Positions 48,470-56,924 of a stretch of DNA of 64,000 nucleotides are shown here, piece after piece; within the stretch, counting starts at the first letter, position 1; every line of letters starts with the position of its first letter. Source of the stretch: JALHNI01 sp965229305 (GTDB lineage Bacteria; Acidobacteriota; Terriglobia; Bryobacterales; Bryobacteraceae). The notes beneath the pieces are model-generated. The model did not search any database and was not told the origin of the DNA. It saw only the letters and a list, made by a program, of their open reading frames with translations. The stretch covers positions 186,001 to 250,000 of the forward strand of contig CBDDIZ010000039.1 of the NCBI GenBank assembly GCA_965229305.1. Direction: 5' to 3'. Position numbers and translations under genes: made by a program.

Positions 48470-51201
48470 ACGGTGCGCTCCGGGGCGGCTACTTGGCTCT
48501 CCGCTGCCGGATCGGCGCTGGGCTTCACCTGGGCGCGCGAGGGCTTGGCCGAACGCGTGGGGGACGTCTTTTCCGCGAAGGTCTTGCGGAGGGTGAGTCC
48601 GAAGGTGCGGCGATCGCCGGGTAGGCCGACGTAGAGGCCGGAGTTGCCGGGCGCGGCCGACATCAGCTCGAAATAGTTGCTGCCCGTGAGATTGCGGGCC
48701 CACAAGGTAAGCGACCATTTCTCGTTTGAGCGGAAACCGACGCGCGGGTTGACCAAGGCGTAGGCATTGGCCACCAGATACTTCGAATACGACGGGCTGG
48801 AGGAGAAGTTCGAGCGGAAGCTCGCATCCACGCCGACGAAGAAGTGGCCATAACGGCCCATCACGGTGGCGGGGCGGGTCCACTCGCCGCCGAACGAACC
48901 AGCCCACTTCGAGATGCCCGGCAGGATGGAGCCGGAGATGTCCTTCGCCTGCGGACCACCGGTATCTTCCAGCGGGGGAGGCGCGTCGCGGAAGGAGATG
49001 TAGCGGCCATCGGTGTAGGCGGCCGAGGCGTAGAACGACCAGTCCTCGCCGAACTTCGCCGTGCCGTCGAACTCAATGCCGCGCACCCGCACCTTTTCGG
49101 CGTTGGCCAGATAGCCGCGCAAGACGCCTACCTGCGCATTCACCACCTGCGTCTGAAAGTCTTTCGTCCCGGTGTTGAAGGCGGCGAAGTTGGCCGTGAC
49201 GCCGGCGAAGGGCTGCGTCTTGATGCCGATCTCCACGTTGCGCACGTCTTCGGGGCGGACGGTGGCGGCGGAGGTGATCGGCGCCCCGGTCGCGTCAGTG
49301 GGCACGCCGCCCAGGTTCAGGCCGACTGACTTGAAGCCGGTCGCGTAGGTGGCGTAGGCGTTGATGCCTTCGGACACCTGATAGGCCAACGTCAACTGGC
49401 CCGAGACGTTGTTGTCGGCGACATGCGCCTGATACTTGAGCGGGGCGAGCACGGAACGCTGCAACGCGATCAGCGCCGGGTCGGTGGTCTGCAGACCGCC
49501 ATAGACCTGCTGGTCATAGTCGAGGTCTTTCTTGTCGTAGTTGAAGCGCAGGCCCGGAGTGAGCCGCAGGCGGCGCGTGAGGTTGAACTCCACCTGCCCG
49601 AAGCCCGCCGCGCTGAAGGTGTCGAAGTTGAAGTTGATGTTCTGGCCGTAGCCATCGAGTAACCCCGGCGTGTTCGCCGCCGCGCTGGGCGCGAGCAGAT
49701 AGCGGGCGGCGGCCGAGCCCTGCTCCTGCTTATGGAAGGGCGACGGCTTCAGGTTCTGGCCAAAGAGAAACGCGCCGGCGACGAAGTTGACGCGGGAATG
49801 GAGGGTGGCCGCATAGCGGACCTCCTGCGTCCATTGATGATGCTTGGACGGCGCGGCGGAGACCGTTGTGATCGGCAGGGCCGTGAAGTCGCGATCGTTC
49901 GACGGACGCCAATCCCAGAAGCGCCATGCGGTAATCGCCGTCAGGGTTCCCGGACCGTGATTCCAATCGAGCGTTACCGAAGCGCCGCTCATGTCCTGAT
50001 AAGACCGCCAAGGCGTGTCCGTGTCCACGTGACGGTCGAAGGCGTTGTAGCTGGTCGGAGTGTAGCGAAGGTCGTTGGCGATCGCCGCCCACTGCCGGTT
50101 GAGCGGACGCAAGGTCGGCGCCACGCCCGCGATCACCTGGGCATAGCCATCGGGACGCTGCCGCGTATAGTCGCCGGAGAACAACACCGTGAGTTTGTCG
50201 GTGGGGATGTAGAGCAACTGGGCGCGGACGCCCTGGTTGTTCAGGTCATTGGTCGGGTTATTGGTGCGCGTGTTGAGCAACATGCCGTCGCGCTGCGTGC
50301 CGGAGAAGGAGAGGCGTCCGGCCAACTTCCGTCCCAGCGGCCCGCTGATCGATGCCTTCGCCTGCAGATACCCCACGTTGCCGAAGCTCAACTCGACGTT
50401 GGTTTCGGGAGTGAACGTCGGGCGTTTGGTGATGATGTTGATCGCGCCCGCGGTCGTGTTTTTGCCAAACAACGTCCCTTGCGGCCCGCGCAGGACCTCA
50501 ATGCGATCGATGTCGATGAAGTCGAGCGTGCCGGCGGCCGGCCGGGCAAAGTACACGCCGTCCACATAAAAACCGACGCCCTGCTCGATGCCATCGTTCG
50601 TCAGACCGAACGGTGACCCCAGCCCGCGAATGTTCACGGCGGTATTTCGTGGATTCGAAGTGTAGAACTGCAACGAGGGAACCAATTCCTTGAGCCGGAT
50701 CACGTTGAAGGCCCCTTGCTCCTCCACCGCCTGACCGCTGATCACGTTGAGGGCGATCGGCACGCTTTGCGCAGTTTCTTCGACGCGGCGCGCGGTTACC
50801 GTCACTTCCTCATGTACGGGCTCGAGGGGCTGGGCGGCCTCCGGGCTCGCGGCGGGTGCCTGGGGAGCGGCGGCCGGCCGGGCGACATCGTCGCCGACGA
50901 CCAGCGTGCCGAGGTCGATTACCTGATCGTTCTGGACGACTTCTAAGCCAAAGTCGAGCTTGCTGCTGCCCCGCTCGGTCTGCACGCGGTAGGCACCGGG
51001 GGCAAGACCCGTCACCCGAAAGCTGCCGGTGGGAGCAGTCGTCGCCGTCTGCCGGGCGCCGGTGTCCGGCCGCACAATTGCCACGGTGAGCCCGCCCACG
51101 CCCTGTTGGCGCGTGTCGCGAATCACCCCACTCACGACGCTTTCCGCGTGAGCGCTCAGCCCGCCAGCCAAAATCGTCAGGATAAGCCACTGAATCTTCA
51201 C
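48463..51201 (-). CDS. TonB-dependent receptor with N-terminal carboxypeptidase-regulatory domain
   Basis: A 912-residue outer-membrane receptor. Start GTG 51201 with GGAG upstream; signal peptide (ending GGLSAHAE); CarboxypepD_reg-like domain (VVSGVIRDTRQQGVGGLTV, GSFRVTGLAPGAYRVQTE); a TonB-box-like EEVTVTARR; plug domain (VPIALNVISGQAVEE, NIRGLGSPFG, RIEVLRGPQGTLFGKNTTAG); then the barrel with YATYATGFKSVGLNLGG and NLTGSNYFELMSAAPGN. The plug and barrel are of the siderophore/TonB receptor type rather than Oar. A Pro/Ala-rich C-terminal tail extends past the last strand, which is unusual. Substrate unknown. Confidence 0.94.
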   Translation of the reverse strand: MKIQWLILTILAGGLSAHAESVVSGVIRDTRQQGVGGLTVAIVRPDTGARQTATTAPTGSFRVTGLAPGAYRVQTERGSSKLDFGLEVVQNDQVIDLGTLVVGDDVARPAAAPQAPAASPEAAQPLEPVHEEVTVTARRVEETAQSVPIALNVISGQAVEEQGAFNVIRLKELVPSLQFYTSNPRNTAVNIRGLGSPFGLTNDGIEQGVGFYVDGVYFARPAAGTLDFIDIDRIEVLRGPQGTLFGKNTTAGAINIITKRPTFTPETNVELSFGNVGYLQAKASISGPLGRKLAGRLSFSGTQRDGMLLNTRTNNPTNDLNNQGVRAQLLYIPTDKLTVLFSGDYTRQRPDGYAQVIAGVAPTLRPLNRQWAAIANDLRYTPTSYNAFDRHVDTDTPWRSYQDMSGASVTLDWNHGPGTLTAITAWRFWDWRPSNDRDFTALPITTVSAAPSKHHQWTQEVRYAATLHSRVNFVAGAFLFGQNLKPSPFHKQEQGSAAARYLLAPSAAANTPGLLDGYGQNINFNFDTFSAAGFGQVEFNLTRRLRLTPGLRFNYDKKDLDYDQQVYGGLQTTDPALIALQRSVLAPLKYQAHVADNNVSGQLTLAYQVSEGINAYATYATGFKSVGLNLGGVPTDATGAPITSAATVRPEDVRNVEIGIKTQPFAGVTANFAAFNTGTKDFQTQVVNAQVGVLRGYLANAEKVRVRGIEFDGTAKFGEDWSFYASAAYTDGRYISFRDAPPPLEDTGGPQAKDISGSILPGISKWAGSFGGEWTRPATVMGRYGHFFVGVDASFRSNFSSSPSYSKYLVANAYALVNPRVGFRSNEKWSLTLWARNLTGSNYFELMSAAPGNSGLYVGLPGDRRTFGLTLRKTFAEKTSPTRSAKPSRAQVKPSADPAAESQVAAPERTVQ

Positions 51202-51244
51202 TATTTACTCCGCATAAAGCTAATTCAATCGATAATCTGAGTTG

Positions 51245-51273
51245 ACTTTAGCGGTGAATGGAGTATTAGTCAA
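51245..51273 (-). promoter_or_regulatory. Sigma-70-type promoter of the TonB receptor
   Basis: On the minus strand: -35 TTGACT (51273-51268), exactly 17 nt, then -10 TAAAGT (51250-51245). Predicted start near 51238, giving a leader of about 37 nt with GGAG before GTG 51201. One of few places in the window with a clear conventional -35/-10 pair. Confidence 0.65.
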
Positions 51274-51274
51274 T

Positions 51275-51291
51275 TCAAATGATCGATTTGA
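51275..51291. promoter_or_regulatory. Candidate operator (TCAAAT-N5-ATTTGA)
   Basis: Inverted repeat TCAAAT (51275-51280) / ATTTGA (51286-51291) around GATCG, abutting the -35 of the receptor promoter on its upstream side. The position suits an activator or an iron/nutrient regulator. It is not a good match to a Fur box. No regulator gene is adjacent. Confidence 0.45.
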
Positions 51292-51393
51292 TTGAGATTC
51301 GGTACTGGGAAGAAATGACCATCCTGCCGGACAGCTCGTGGGGCGCGACAGTTTTCCATCTCCGCGGCTCCGCATCGCATCCGGGCAGGCGGG

Positions 51394-51885
51394 ATGAAGA
51401 TCTACCAACTGAGAACCCGCCAATGGGTGCCGCGCCCGCTGGACGAAGTCTTTGACTTCTTCTCGGACGCCGGGAATCTCGAAGCCATCACGCCGCCTTG
51501 GCTCAACTTCGAGATCCTCACGCCCCGGCCCATTTTGATGCGGCCCGGCGCCCTGATCGACTACCGGCTGCGCTACCACGGCTTGCCCATGCACTGGCGC
51601 ACTGAGATCACCCGTTGGGAGCCCAACGTCCTGTTTCAGGACGTGCAACTGCGCGGTCCTTATGCGCTGTGGCGGCACACGCACGAGTTCTTCGCCGATG
51701 GCGGCGGCACGCGCATCGAGGATCTGGTGGAGTACGCGCTGCCTTTGGGCCCGCTGGGGGAATTGGTCCACGCGCTGCAGGTGAAGGCGAATGTCCGGAG
51801 AATCTTCGACTATCGCGAAGAGCAGATCGCGCGCCGCTTCGGCGGGCCAGTTGCTTCGTCGGGAAACATCGCCCTGATAAGCTGA
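51394..51885 (+). CDS. SRPBCC-family protein
   Basis: A 163-residue START-like/polyketide-cyclase-fold protein with a hydrophobic ligand pocket. RTRQWVPRPLDEVFDFFSDAGNLEAITPPWL is the hallmark N-terminus, followed by IDYRLRYHGLPMHWRTEI, QLRGPYALWRHTHEF and DLVEYALPLGPLGELVH. Members of this subgroup (CoxG/YndB-like ligand-binding proteins) have poorly known functions. The stop lies in a small hairpin (AAGCTG-AAAA-CAGCTT, 51879-51894), and the PQQ dehydrogenase starts 23 bp downstream. Confidence 0.9.
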   Translation: MKIYQLRTRQWVPRPLDEVFDFFSDAGNLEAITPPWLNFEILTPRPILMRPGALIDYRLRYHGLPMHWRTEITRWEPNVLFQDVQLRGPYALWRHTHEFFADGGGTRIEDLVEYALPLGPLGELVHALQVKANVRRIFDYREEQIARRFGGPVASSGNIALIS

Positions 51886-51908
51886 AAACAGCTTCAGGAG
51901 GATCACGG

Positions 51909-53138
51909 ATGACTTGGGCGACGACGCTTTGCGGCTTCACGCTGGCGGTGGGGGCCTTGAAGGCTCAGGTGAATGTCGGCGAGCAGCGAGCCGAACCCCG
52001 GGTGCCGTTCCAACTGACGACCGTCGCCACCTTTAACCTGCCTTGGCGGATGGCTTTTCTGCCCGATGGCCGGATGCTGGTGACCGAAAAGGTAGGTCCG
52101 GTGTGGCTGGTGACGCCGCAGGGGCAGAAGACGAAGATCGCCAATACACCGGCCGTTTACTGGTATGACCAGAGCGGGATGCACGGCGTCTATCTCTCGC
52201 CGCGTTACAGCGCCGATCAGCGAATCTACCTCACTTACTCCGAACCGGGTGACTATGGCGGCGGTCTCGCCTTGGCGCGCGCGAAGTTGACGCTGACGGG
52301 CGGGTCCGCCAAGCTCGAGAACTTCGAAGTGCTGTGGCGCCAAATGCCGAAAGGGAAGGGCGGCCAGGAAGGCGCGGCGGTGGCCTTTTCGCCGGATGGC
52401 CAATATCTATTCCTCTCCGTCGGCGATCGTCAGCGCATGACGCCGGCTCAGGATCCCAGTCAGCCCGAGGGTAAGATCCTGCGGTTGACGCTCGACGGCA
52501 AGCCAGCGCCCGGTAACCCGAACTTCGGGAAAACCGGAGCGGCCACGATTCCCTTGATCGATCCGCCGCACGATACCGAAGCTGCTAAGTCGGCACGCGT
52601 CGTCAGCCGCTATACTTTTCCCGGCCCCAATCTCACGCCGGCGGAAACCTGGGCTACGGGCGTCCGCACCCCTTACGGACTCGCCTTCGCGCCGAATGGC
52701 GAACTCTGGGAAGTGGAGCATGGCCCTCGCGGCGGCGACGAACTGAACCTGATCGAGCGTGGCAAGAACTATGGCTGGCCCTTGGTTTCCTACGGCAAGA
52801 ACTACAACGGCGTGCGGATTCCGCATCCGGACACGCGTCCTGATCTCGCCAAGCCGGTGCTCTACTGGGTGCCGGTGGTGGCGCCCGGCAACCTGATGTT
52901 CTATCGCGGCACGCGCACCTTTCCGCAATGGAACGGCAGCGGCTTCATCAGCGGTTTGGGGACTGAGTCGCTGAATCGCGTCTTATTCGATGGCCGCGGC
53001 GGGGCGAAGATGGCGGAACGTTGGGAGATCGGCAAGCGGATTCGCGACGTGGAGGAAGCGCCCGATGGCTCGCTCTGGCTGCTGGAGGATGCGAACCCTG
53101 GCGCCCTGATTCACGTGACACCCAAGGCATCGCGCTAA
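51909..53138 (+). CDS. PQQ-dependent aldose sugar dehydrogenase, secreted
   Basis: A 409-residue six-bladed beta-propeller of the soluble glucose/aldose sugar dehydrogenase (Asd/YliI, GSDH) family, which oxidises sugars in the periplasm using PQQ. Signal peptide, then FNLPWRMAFLPDGRMLVTEKVG, DQSGMHGVYLSPRY (active-site His region), GGQEGAAVAFSPDGQYLFLSVGDR, GVRTPYGLAFAPNGELWEVEHGPRGGDELN and GKNYGWPLVSYGKNYNG. The last blocks are the strongest family signatures. ATG 51909 has AGGAGG upstream. PQQ biosynthesis genes are not in the window. Confidence 0.95.
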   Translation: MTWATTLCGFTLAVGALKAQVNVGEQRAEPRVPFQLTTVATFNLPWRMAFLPDGRMLVTEKVGPVWLVTPQGQKTKIANTPAVYWYDQSGMHGVYLSPRYSADQRIYLTYSEPGDYGGGLALARAKLTLTGGSAKLENFEVLWRQMPKGKGGQEGAAVAFSPDGQYLFLSVGDRQRMTPAQDPSQPEGKILRLTLDGKPAPGNPNFGKTGAATIPLIDPPHDTEAAKSARVVSRYTFPGPNLTPAETWATGVRTPYGLAFAPNGELWEVEHGPRGGDELNLIERGKNYGWPLVSYGKNYNGVRIPHPDTRPDLAKPVLYWVPVVAPGNLMFYRGTRTFPQWNGSGFISGLGTESLNRVLFDGRGGAKMAERWEIGKRIRDVEEAPDGSLWLLEDANPGALIHVTPKASR

Positions 53139-54295
53139 CGCGGCGGACCGCTTGCCAGGATCCGTGCCGTCCGGTTCCGGCGCGCGCGGCGATCCTGGTT
53201 CCACGTGAGGACGCCGGTGACCCCGTAGTTCCAGACCGCGCCCACCGCCAAACCGAGGATCAGCCGCAGCGACCAGCCGAAGCCCAGCCGGCCCGTCTGT
53301 TGCACGACCAAGTAGTTCAAGTAAGCTCCCGCACTGCAGGCCAGCAGAAACGAGATCCAGCCGCGCCAGGCAGCGGCACCCTTCAGCCGGCGATCGCGGT
53401 AAGTGGTGAGATTGTTCAGGACGAAATTAGCGCTCATCACGATGAACAGCATCGTGAAGAACGCCGGGTCCTCGGCCACGCTGAGGACATCGTGCAGCAG
53501 GAAGAATAAGCCGAGCGACAGCGCCACGCCCACCGCGCCCACGGCGCTGAAGAGCAGAAAGCGAACCGGCACGATCCGCCCGATCGACTGATCCAGGAGT
53601 AACTGGACATACTCCAGCACCACGAGCACATCCAACTTACTTTCGCCGGCCTGTCGCGTGCGGAAGGTATAGGGTACTTCTCCGACTCGCACCGGGCGAG
53701 GCGAACTGGCCAGCAGGTCAATCAGAATTTTGAAGCCCACGGCGGAAGTCAGGTGCAGCGTCGTTTCCAGCCAGCGCCGATCCAGAACGAAGAAGCCGCT
53801 CATCGGGTCGCTCAATTCGCTTCGGGTCACCCAGCCGCTCAAGCGGCGTCCGCACTGGCTGAGCCAGACGCGCCAGGGGGCGAAGTCACCCATGCTGCCG
53901 CCTGCCGCGTTGCGCGTTCCGATGACGATGTCGAGCCTTTCATTGACCAGCTTGCGCAGCATCACGGGCAGAATGCGCTCGTCATGCTGGAGGTCGGCAT
54001 CGATCACGGCGATATAGGGGGCGGTGGTGGCCAGCATTCCCTCCAGGCAAGCCGACGACAGACCGCGCCGCCCCAGACGCCGGATCAGGCGAACGCGCGC
54101 GTCCTGCTGCGCTCGCTCCCGGATGCGGTCCACGGTGCCGTCGGTGGAGTCGTCATCCACAAAGATCACTTCATAGCCGATGCCGGCGAGCGCCACTTCG
54201 AGTAAGTCGAGCAACGGCCCGACGTTGGCCTGCTCCTGAAAGGTGGGAACCACCACGGCCAGCGTTAATTGTGGTGGCTCAGGCATGTGCGTCAC
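53135..54295 (-). CDS. Family 2 glycosyltransferase with C-terminal GtrA-like membrane domain
   Basis: A 386-residue dolichol-phosphate-mannose-synthase-like enzyme. GT2 domain (1-235): AVVVPTFQEQANVGPLLDLL, VDDDSTDGTVDRIRE, VIDADLQHDERILPVMLRKL. Then a four-helix GtrA-like membrane domain (about 250-370: FLLFSAVGAVGVALSLGLFFLL, MLFIVMSANFVLNNLTTYRDRR, LILGLAVGAVWNYGVTGVLTW). It probably makes or flips polyprenyl-phosphate-linked sugars at the inner membrane for the GT39-like enzyme encoded 1 bp upstream. Start GTG 54295 or ATG 54286. Confidence 0.94.
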   Translation of the reverse strand: MTHMPEPPQLTLAVVVPTFQEQANVGPLLDLLEVALAGIGYEVIFVDDDSTDGTVDRIRERAQQDARVRLIRRLGRRGLSSACLEGMLATTAPYIAVIDADLQHDERILPVMLRKLVNERLDIVIGTRNAAGGSMGDFAPWRVWLSQCGRRLSGWVTRSELSDPMSGFFVLDRRWLETTLHLTSAVGFKILIDLLASSPRPVRVGEVPYTFRTRQAGESKLDVLVVLEYVQLLLDQSIGRIVPVRFLLFSAVGAVGVALSLGLFFLLHDVLSVAEDPAFFTMLFIVMSANFVLNNLTTYRDRRLKGAAAWRGWISFLLACSAGAYLNYLVVQQTGRLGFGWSLRLILGLAVGAVWNYGVTGVLTWNQDRRARRNRTARILASGPPR

Positions 54296-54296
54296 T

Positions 54297-55958
54297 TCAA
54301 CGAGCCTGCAACGTGAAGAGGAAGATCGCCGCCTCGGGCGTCGTCACTGGCTTACTGCGGTAGCGCGGATCGCCTGCCTGATCTGCCGTCAGGCGCGTCA
54401 CCAGTTGATCGGTAGCTGCACTGCCCAGGTTGTACCAGGAGCGGTAGTAAAGGGGCTGAGTGCTGAAATCGAACGGCGGGACGTCCAGGATGGGGCGGCC
54501 CGGCTGCGGACAGCTCAGGCAGCGCGGACGGAAAAGGACGGGCAAGTCCGGACGCGTGTGGCTGGCCAAACTGAGGAGCGAACCGACATACTCGTCGCTC
54601 AGCAGCGTCACGCCGGGGTGCAGGTTTAAGTAACTCGCCACACTCCCGTAGTCGCTCGGACTTTTCTGCGCCGGGTAAACCTCCTGATTCTCGAGATAGG
54701 CGCCCCATCCCATCAAGGCCAGCGCGGCCACCACGACGGCTCGCGCCGGTATCCGGTAGGGGCCCGCTTGCTCCGCCAGGCAACCCAACACGAACGCGAG
54801 TGCCAGCATCCAGGCCAAGGCGGCTGGCGCCGCGTAGCGAAAGACATAGCCCAGGATGCCGCCGCTCCACAGGTCGGCCGCCAGGAAGGGAAGCGTGGTG
54901 GACGCATAGAGCAGCCCGATCCAGAGCAGCGCTCCGTTCTTCGAGCGGGGATAGAGCAGAGCCAGTCCGCCCAAGAGCAGATAGGGAAAGTAAGTGCTCG
55001 CCAGTTGGATCGCCAGGTTCCCGCTGCGGGTTTCGTCGCTGCGGCGCGAATTGACGCCGGCCAGCGCGAACTCCCCGGTGATGAAATGAGGGGCGAGGCT
55101 ATGGCTTAAGGAGAAGCGCGGGCGCGTCGCCTGCTGGTCCACCCACGACAGGTTCTCCTGAGCGGCGCTGCGATGCGTCAGCAGCACGGAAGCCCACGGC
55201 AGAAACAGCAATCCCGCGCTCACGGCGGACAAAGCGAAATCGCGGCCCACCGTCCGCCACTCGCGCGCATGGCGCAGACCGACATAGACGGCGAGCGCCG
55301 CGGCCACCAGCCAAGTCAACATCTGCGTGTAGGCGGCCAGGGCGAGCAAGGCGCTGAAGATGACCCAATCCCCACCCCGGCGAAGCCGCAAGGCTCGCAG
55401 AAAGGCGGCCGAGAGCAGCGCCAGTGTCAGCATCCACAGCGAGTACTCGCGATGTTCCCGTCCGAAGGCGACGTTGTACGGCGAAAGGGTCGCGGCCGTC
55501 ACGGCGAGCCATACCGGCCAGGGCGACGCGAACGTCCCGCTGTAAGTGAATAACTCGCGGGCTAGCCAGTAAGTGGCCGGAAGCAGGAATAGCGAGAACA
55601 GCACCGCCAGTCCGCGGGCGCGGCCCGGTTCGCTGCCGAACAGGCGGACCCAGTAGTGCGCCACGACGTAGTAAAGCGGTGTGTGTTGCGGATCCTCGGC
55701 CTTTAGGCTGCGGACCACGTCGCGTACTCCGCGGTCCGGAGCCCCTCGCAGAAAGCGCTGGTAATCGCCCAGCGGCGTCACGCCGCGCGAGCTGGCAGAA
55801 TCGAGGACCTCCTGTTCGGTGTGTCCGCCAACCCGCAGCGCGGTGATGGCTTCGTCATACCAGAACTGGGGCTCGCCCAACGAGTGCCAACGGAGTAAGC
55901 CGGCTCCAGTCAGCAGGACGATGCCGAGCCAGGCAGTGATCGATCTTGAACCTTCCAA
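54297..55958 (-). CDS. GT39/ArnT-like membrane glycosyltransferase
   Basis: A 553-residue multi-spanning protein of the dolichyl-phosphate-mannose-protein-mannosyltransferase type (about 11-12 membrane segments). The first periplasmic loop contains the catalytic acidic motif PQFWYDEAITALRVGG. HTPLYYVVAHYWVRLFG and PYNVAFGREHREYSLWML are typical conserved blocks. It would transfer a sugar from a polyprenyl-phosphate donor to a lipid or protein acceptor outside the inner membrane. The GT2-GtrA gene downstream (1 bp gap) probably supplies the donor. Start TTG 55958; TATACT lies 11 nt before it. Confidence 0.9.
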   Translation of the reverse strand: MEGSRSITAWLGIVLLTGAGLLRWHSLGEPQFWYDEAITALRVGGHTEQEVLDSASSRGVTPLGDYQRFLRGAPDRGVRDVVRSLKAEDPQHTPLYYVVAHYWVRLFGSEPGRARGLAVLFSLFLLPATYWLARELFTYSGTFASPWPVWLAVTAATLSPYNVAFGREHREYSLWMLTLALLSAAFLRALRLRRGGDWVIFSALLALAAYTQMLTWLVAAALAVYVGLRHAREWRTVGRDFALSAVSAGLLFLPWASVLLTHRSAAQENLSWVDQQATRPRFSLSHSLAPHFITGEFALAGVNSRRSDETRSGNLAIQLASTYFPYLLLGGLALLYPRSKNGALLWIGLLYASTTLPFLAADLWSGGILGYVFRYAAPAALAWMLALAFVLGCLAEQAGPYRIPARAVVVAALALMGWGAYLENQEVYPAQKSPSDYGSVASYLNLHPGVTLLSDEYVGSLLSLASHTRPDLPVLFRPRCLSCPQPGRPILDVPPFDFSTQPLYYRSWYNLGSAATDQLVTRLTADQAGDPRYRSKPVTTPEAAIFLFTLQAR

Positions 55959-55991
55959 CGCTTTGCTTCAGTATAGAGGACGGCGCCCTCC

Positions 55992-56834
55992 TTACTTGGC
56001 GGCCTGCATCGCGACTTGCTTCCGGTACGCAGCTTCCTTTTCCGCCAGCGCCTGCCGATACCCGGCTGGGTCAATCCACACCGCCGGACCTTCTTTGCTG
56101 ACGCGGCTCAGCTTCCCCAGCATGTCGAAGTACACGCCGTGGGCGCCCAGAAAGATGTCGCAAGGCAGGGCCGCCAGGGTCTTGAAGGTACGATCGAAGT
56201 CGGCGCTGATCCCGGGATAGCCCAGCGGTTTGCCGGGCTTGGCCACCAGTTGCACCGCGGGGTTGGCTCCCCAGCCGCCCACGATCACCACTTTCAGCGT
56301 GCGCTGGCCCTCGCGGGTTTCGAGCGTCCAGGTGGTGCACCCTCGCGTATGGCCGGCCGTCTTGTGGGCGCGGATCACCGCGCCGCCCAACTGTACCGTG
56401 TCCTGATCATGCAGGACGCGATCCACCGCCGCGGGCGGAAAATGATCGAGTGTCTGGTCGTAGTCCGCGGCGCCGCCGGTGCGGATCACCTCCACGTCTC
56501 CCTCCATCACCATATGCTTGGCCTTCGTCTGCCGAATCACTTCCGCGGCGCCGGCGGCATGATCGTAGTGCGCCTGGCTGCTCAGCAGGATTTTCGTATC
56601 AGCCCATTTGAAGCCCAGCTTCTCCACGCTTTGGCGGATCTGCGCGGGCGATGACTCGAGGTTGGCGTTGATCAGGATGTTGCCTTGCGGCGTCGTCACC
56701 AGGTAGGAGGCGAGATCGCGGGAGCCGACGTAGTAGAGGTTGCCGGCAATGCGGAACGGCGCGAGCGGCGTGGTCCAGTCGGCCGGTATGGCGAAAAGGG
56801 TTGGAGCGAAGAGAAGTGCGAGGATGACCTTCAT
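55992..56834 (-). CDS. Subclass B3-like metallo-beta-lactamase, secreted
   Basis: A 280-residue exported metallo-hydrolase with the gene order of motifs expected for class B3. Signal MKVILALLFAPTLFA; zinc motif Q87-A-H89-Y-D91-H92; H162 in TAGHTRGCTTW; H232 in LGAHGVYFD. These correspond to B3 positions 116, 118, 120, 121, 196 and 263, except that the first ligand is Gln instead of His, as in GOB-type enzymes. TAGHTRGCTTW and the LGAH block are specific to B3 rather than to glyoxalase-type relatives. Start ATG 56834 coincides with the signal peptide. Activity on carbapenems is plausible but unproven. Intergenic distance to the GT39-like gene is 33 bp. Confidence 0.9.
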   Translation of the reverse strand: MKVILALLFAPTLFAIPADWTTPLAPFRIAGNLYYVGSRDLASYLVTTPQGNILINANLESSPAQIRQSVEKLGFKWADTKILLSSQAHYDHAAGAAEVIRQTKAKHMVMEGDVEVIRTGGAADYDQTLDHFPPAAVDRVLHDQDTVQLGGAVIRAHKTAGHTRGCTTWTLETREGQRTLKVVIVGGWGANPAVQLVAKPGKPLGYPGISADFDRTFKTLAALPCDIFLGAHGVYFDMLGKLSRVSKEGPAVWIDPAGYRQALAEKEAAYRKQVAMQAAK

Positions 56835-56924
56835 GCAATAGGAATTATCCCAGGTGCGCCCCCCGGGTCCACCCCAGCGCGCGCAGGCGGTCTCCGAATG
56901 GTGGATCATGCAGAAAGACCCTCG

